Shown piece by piece: positions 62,401-64,000 of a stretch of 64,000 bases of DNA. How positions within the stretch are numbered: the first letter of the stretch is position 1; every line of letters starts with the position of its first letter. The translations under genes and the position numbers were made by a program. The notes beneath the pieces were generated by a model. The model did no database searches. It worked only from the letters and a program-made list of their open reading frames with translations, and was not told where the DNA came from. The stretch comes from Fasciolopsis buskii (lineage: Eukaryota; Platyhelminthes; Trematoda; Plagiorchiida; Fasciolidae), in the NCBI GenBank assembly GCA_008360955.1, contig LUCM01002282.1, positions 1-64,000 on the forward strand, in the 5' to 3' direction.

Positions 62401-63358
62401 ATATCTTATTCCAAATGCCCAACAATTTGGCGAGTTCCACGTCCCAGCCAAAATGCCGTACATTTTCGAGGTAAATGCCCAAATTATGTCGTCCTCCATG
62501 ACGGCTTCAGTTAGAGAGCTCTAAGCACACTTATGTTGACAATCTGGGGGAACATGTGGCAAAAGAATCGATGCAATATCATTAATGTGGCATTGGTAAT
62601 ATTTAAAAGAATTACAGGATACTATAGAAACAAAGCTAGTTCATGCAGCTACGGAGAAAAGTAATAACGTAATGCGAGCAACGGGAACAACAACCACAAG
62701 CCTCGTTGAAGTGAAATATGATTTAGACCTATAACAAGTTCACGTGTCCATCATTCGGCCATGCCTACGATCGCTTGCATCCGTGAGCCAGTGTTTAGTA
62801 AATTCCTCTGTCCAAAGCCGACCCGTCCCGGGATGCCTTTACGGGCTTCATGACATCTGTTCAAAAAGTAATCAAAGTTATAGATTTGCTAACCGCTAAG
62901 ATTGATCGATGTTTCGAAATAGACATTTACCGTTACCCAACTAGTTCCACTGCGCAGCTCTATTGTAGCAGCCAGAATTCAAAAATATCCCGTGGTGTTA
63001 TCATTGCTAGTGCCACAGCACTTCGGTGCATGACCCTAAAATTTAGACGAAAACCACTATTAGAATGAATTGGCTTAAGTGAAGTTATTTATTTCTTTAG
63101 CTCTTTCAGCTGGGCAGTGCTAAGGTTGGTGACACGGGATGATCAATAACATCCACTTCATGCATTCACTACACATAGTAGGTGCAACCTGCGAATTGTG
63201 GTAAACTCGCTGGTCATTATGGTAATCAATACAGATAGCGGCCACTAGAAGTAGTATACAAAAACTAATACTTTGCATGCATCTCTTTACCTTGTCCTAA
63301 CATTGTCATCAGGTGAATGATTGTTTCCGTGGTATTTGTCGCACTGGGCTTCAAAATC
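56321..63358 (-). CDS. Unidentified gene, seven phase-compatible exons encoding a soluble protein
   Basis: Seen: exons 63358-63291, 61723-61561, 61513-61393, 60217-60080, 57990-57924, 57492-57371 and 56429-56321, all AG/GT bordered. The codon phase agrees at all six joins, for about 260 residues. The peptide is hydrophilic, with no signal peptide or membrane span: SHSPDD-type acidic start; REPRPAWSSWPPSLENTF; NNPKENRLGIVFICSTTRHI; AHREYLMLRQWFSDLELQH; RFRKPKLTVFSRWDGK; LFRDAKRRRWDQQ; YLPTCEQFITCTMRECIVSG; LHQVQDASECLEPAIKEFLE. I do not recognise the family, and both termini are unresolved. Several donors are weak (GTGTCG, GTTTAT, GTAACC). An alternative ends the protein at TAA 61354-61352. 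The gene might run on into the 44.7-29.7 kb exons. Confidence 0.5.
57371..57492 (-). CDS. Unidentified soluble-protein gene, cysteine-rich exon
   Basis: Excellent acceptor CGCATTTTTTCAG. One base, 40 codons, one base to donor GTAACC. The peptide LILNYLPTCEQFITCTMREC and IVSGQDCYPLRPIILKEGG has four cysteines in about 20 residues, not in a spacing I know as a zinc site. A second frame (IDSELPTNLRAVHYMHH) is open to a GTGAGT donor and cannot be excluded. Confidence 0.45.
57924..57990 (-). CDS. Unidentified soluble-protein gene, short exon (two candidate frames)
   Basis: Acceptor CTCCTCTATCAG. The frame in phase with its neighbours reads VAAEGQLFRDAKRRRWDQQS and uses donor CAG/GTTTAT. The other open frame (LWPLKDNCLETLKEGG onward) has a better donor, GTATGT, after 57879. 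The charged first frame fits the rest of the chain better. Confidence 0.4.
59642..59681 (+). repeat. Short dispersed repeat, copy 2
   Basis: Shares CCGTGGCAACCGAAAC and, 14 bases on, CAACTGTTTCG with the copy at 54143-54182. It lies 0.2 kb upstream of the SINE. Confidence 0.6.
59847..60035 (+). mobile_element. tRNA-derived SINE with hammerhead-like motif
   Basis: The 5' end is tRNA-like: GCCCGGTAGCGTAGTAGCTA (A box, about 59851-59869), an anticodon-arm-like stretch, and GGTTCGCATCCC (B box, 59896-59907), an internal RNA polymerase III promoter. A hammerhead-like block follows (59928-59972), then a tail with TTCCATGGTTTCC and GAGTTGGGCG. Known: the schistosome Sm-alpha family combines a pol III promoter with a hammerhead ribozyme. 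This copy looks like a relative. It is a SINE, not a functional tRNA: the tRNA part lacks an intact acceptor stem. Confidence 0.85.
59928..59972 (+). ncRNA. Decayed hammerhead ribozyme motif in the SINE
   Basis: GCACTG (59928-59933) pairs with CAGTGC (59967-59972) as helix I. CTGATGA (59934-59940) is the conserved core. TCC/GGA closes helix II. AAAAC follows where GAAAC is expected. ACAG/CUGU can form a minimal helix III, and GTA stands at the cleavage triplet (NUH). The layout matches the schistosome Sm-alpha hammerhead. The CUGAUGA core is intact, but the catalytic G12 is A and the first helix II pair is lost, so self-cleavage is unlikely. Confidence 0.65.
60080..60217 (-). CDS. Unidentified soluble-protein gene, exon
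   Basis: Two bases, 45 codons, one base. It contains AHREYLMLRQWFSDLELQH and RFRKPKLTVFSRWDGKDSS. The acceptor (GGAAAAG) has a poor pyrimidine tract and the donor GTGTCG is weak. Past the donor the frame stays open only to TAG near 60054, an alternative C-terminus (VVYIVAKE). The SINE lies just downstream on the other strand. Confidence 0.5.
60218..61392. other. Presumed intron; long plus-strand frames unsupported
   Basis: Plus-strand frames at 60850-61161 and 61162-61413 are open back to back, but have no splice borders or motif that I recognise. Confidence 0.4.
61393..61513 (-). CDS. Unidentified soluble-protein gene, exon
   Basis: 40 codons plus one base. It reads GAQFRIRTNNPKENRLGIVF and ICSTTRHINETHDN. 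The donor GTAAAA after 61393 links in phase to the exon at 60217. If unused, the frame ends at TAA 61354-61352 (NRVAEKL), making this a C-terminus. The peptide alternates polar strands and a short hydrophobic beta-like segment (LGIVFIC). Confidence 0.55.
61561..61723 (-). CDS. Unidentified soluble-protein gene, exon
   Basis: Acceptor TTGTCCACAG, donor GTACAG. One base then 54 codons ending in phase 0. It contains SKLAGFTELANDENASFPRE and PAWSSWPPSLENTFQ and ends KWLSAQITPN. A 47-nt intron with acceptor TTCTTACTCAG follows. Confidence 0.6.
61724..63290 (-). other. Presumed intron of the soluble-protein gene
   Basis: 1.6 kb with no supported feature. Confidence 0.45.
63291..63358 (-). CDS. Unidentified soluble-protein gene, upstream exon
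   Basis: Acceptor CCTCTTTTCTTAG (excellent), donor GTAAAG, 22 codons plus two bases. The peptide is DFEAQCDKYHGNNHSPDDNV. A second frame is also open, but only this one joins the next exon in phase without a stop. Confidence 0.5.
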
Positions 63359-63892
63359 CTAAGAAAAGAGGCATGAAAATGGAATAATGCCGAAATGAAT
63401 TTTGTCTAGAATTGATCATAGCATCCGTTTTGAGGTAATAGCATTTGATGAGCGACACCAGCACTGAAGGTGGGGTAGATGAAACAGGAGATCTAGGAAC
63501 TTCACAACTGATTCCCGTCAAATTCTCTAGGACACTAGTTGCTCCTCTGAACTATCATCTGACGAGTACAGTTCATGAACTTTGAACGAGCATTGCAGTA
63601 AGTGACAACGCACTTCTTACAGGTCGGATAACTCAGCAGGAAAGACGTCATCGGTCCCTGGTTATCCGATGTTGTTGCCCGGTCCGGGTGCGAAGAAACT
63701 CCTTGTGGAGCTTCTGGCTTCCATTAGGTTATCTGTGAAAGTACCTAAAAGCGAATAAGTTCCATAGCGATGCACATCAATATGCTAACACGGTGGTATG
63801 GAGTGGGTAGTTAATTCGCCAGTAGCTGGCGACTGTTTACCTCACCCTGTGATTCCCAGCTGGTCAGTCACCGCAGACTACCGCGGGTTTAC

Positions 63893-63960
63893 TCTTCACA
63901 CCATTGGTCACTTTCCCCATCGGCGGCTTTTCGATGGTCGTCGCCTTCTTCCTCAAACAT
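63893..63960 (-). CDS. Candidate first exon with acidic N-terminus
   Basis: ATG at 63960-63958 opens MFEEEGDDHRKAADGESDQW, then donor GTAAAC after 63893, leaving two bases. The acidic peptide suits a protein start. It does not join the exon at 63358 in phase, so either one more exon lies in 63.4-63.9 kb or this is unrelated. The stretch 63760-63600 has several partly open frames and a strong donor (GTAAGA), but none solves the phase. Confidence 0.35.
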
Positions 63961-64000
63961 TGTGCACCTGTCTTGTAATAAATAAAAAAGGAAGTAGTTA

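Overview
The window is eukaryotic and looks like a parasitic flatworm, most likely a trematode. Coding sequence is sparse and cut into short exons with GT..AG borders. Tiny introns (59 nt and 47 nt) sit beside introns of 5-8 kb. The repeats are a Penelope-like element, CR1/jockey-type LINE fragments and a tRNA-derived SINE carrying a hammerhead-like motif, a combination known from schistosomes and relatives. I see no bacterial operon, CRISPR array, rRNA or functional tRNA. No species can be named from the sequence alone.

Layout. All gene models lie on the minus strand, so they read from high to low coordinates. (1) 27330-1674 is an almost complete MAP9 (microtubule-associated protein 9, ASAP) orthologue in nine exons. 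Every exon join keeps phase, and repeated tryptophan-centred helices recur across the last five exons. Its last exon holds an apparent +1 shift. (2) 41576-29748 is a five-exon gene with one clear membrane segment and a charged, helical C-terminus. I do not recognise it. A possible further 5' exon lies at 44700-44521. (3) 63358-56321 is a chain of phase-compatible exons for a hydrophilic protein, also unrecognised. It could be separate from gene 2 or the 5' half of the same long gene.

Repeats cluster between 48.6 and 60.0 kb: a plus-strand LINE fragment (endonuclease end to RT motif A), a minus-strand LINE fragment of another family (RT motifs plus thumb), a near-perfect 53-nt inverted repeat built from two SINE tails inside that LINE, a Penelope-like element on the plus strand, and a SINE at 59.85-60.03 kb with A and B boxes and a decayed hammerhead ribozyme. 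No intact mobile element remains.

Most of the rest is intron or intergenic DNA with no supported gene. Exon borders were read by eye from splice consensus, open frame and phase. Models 2 and 3 need transcript data.
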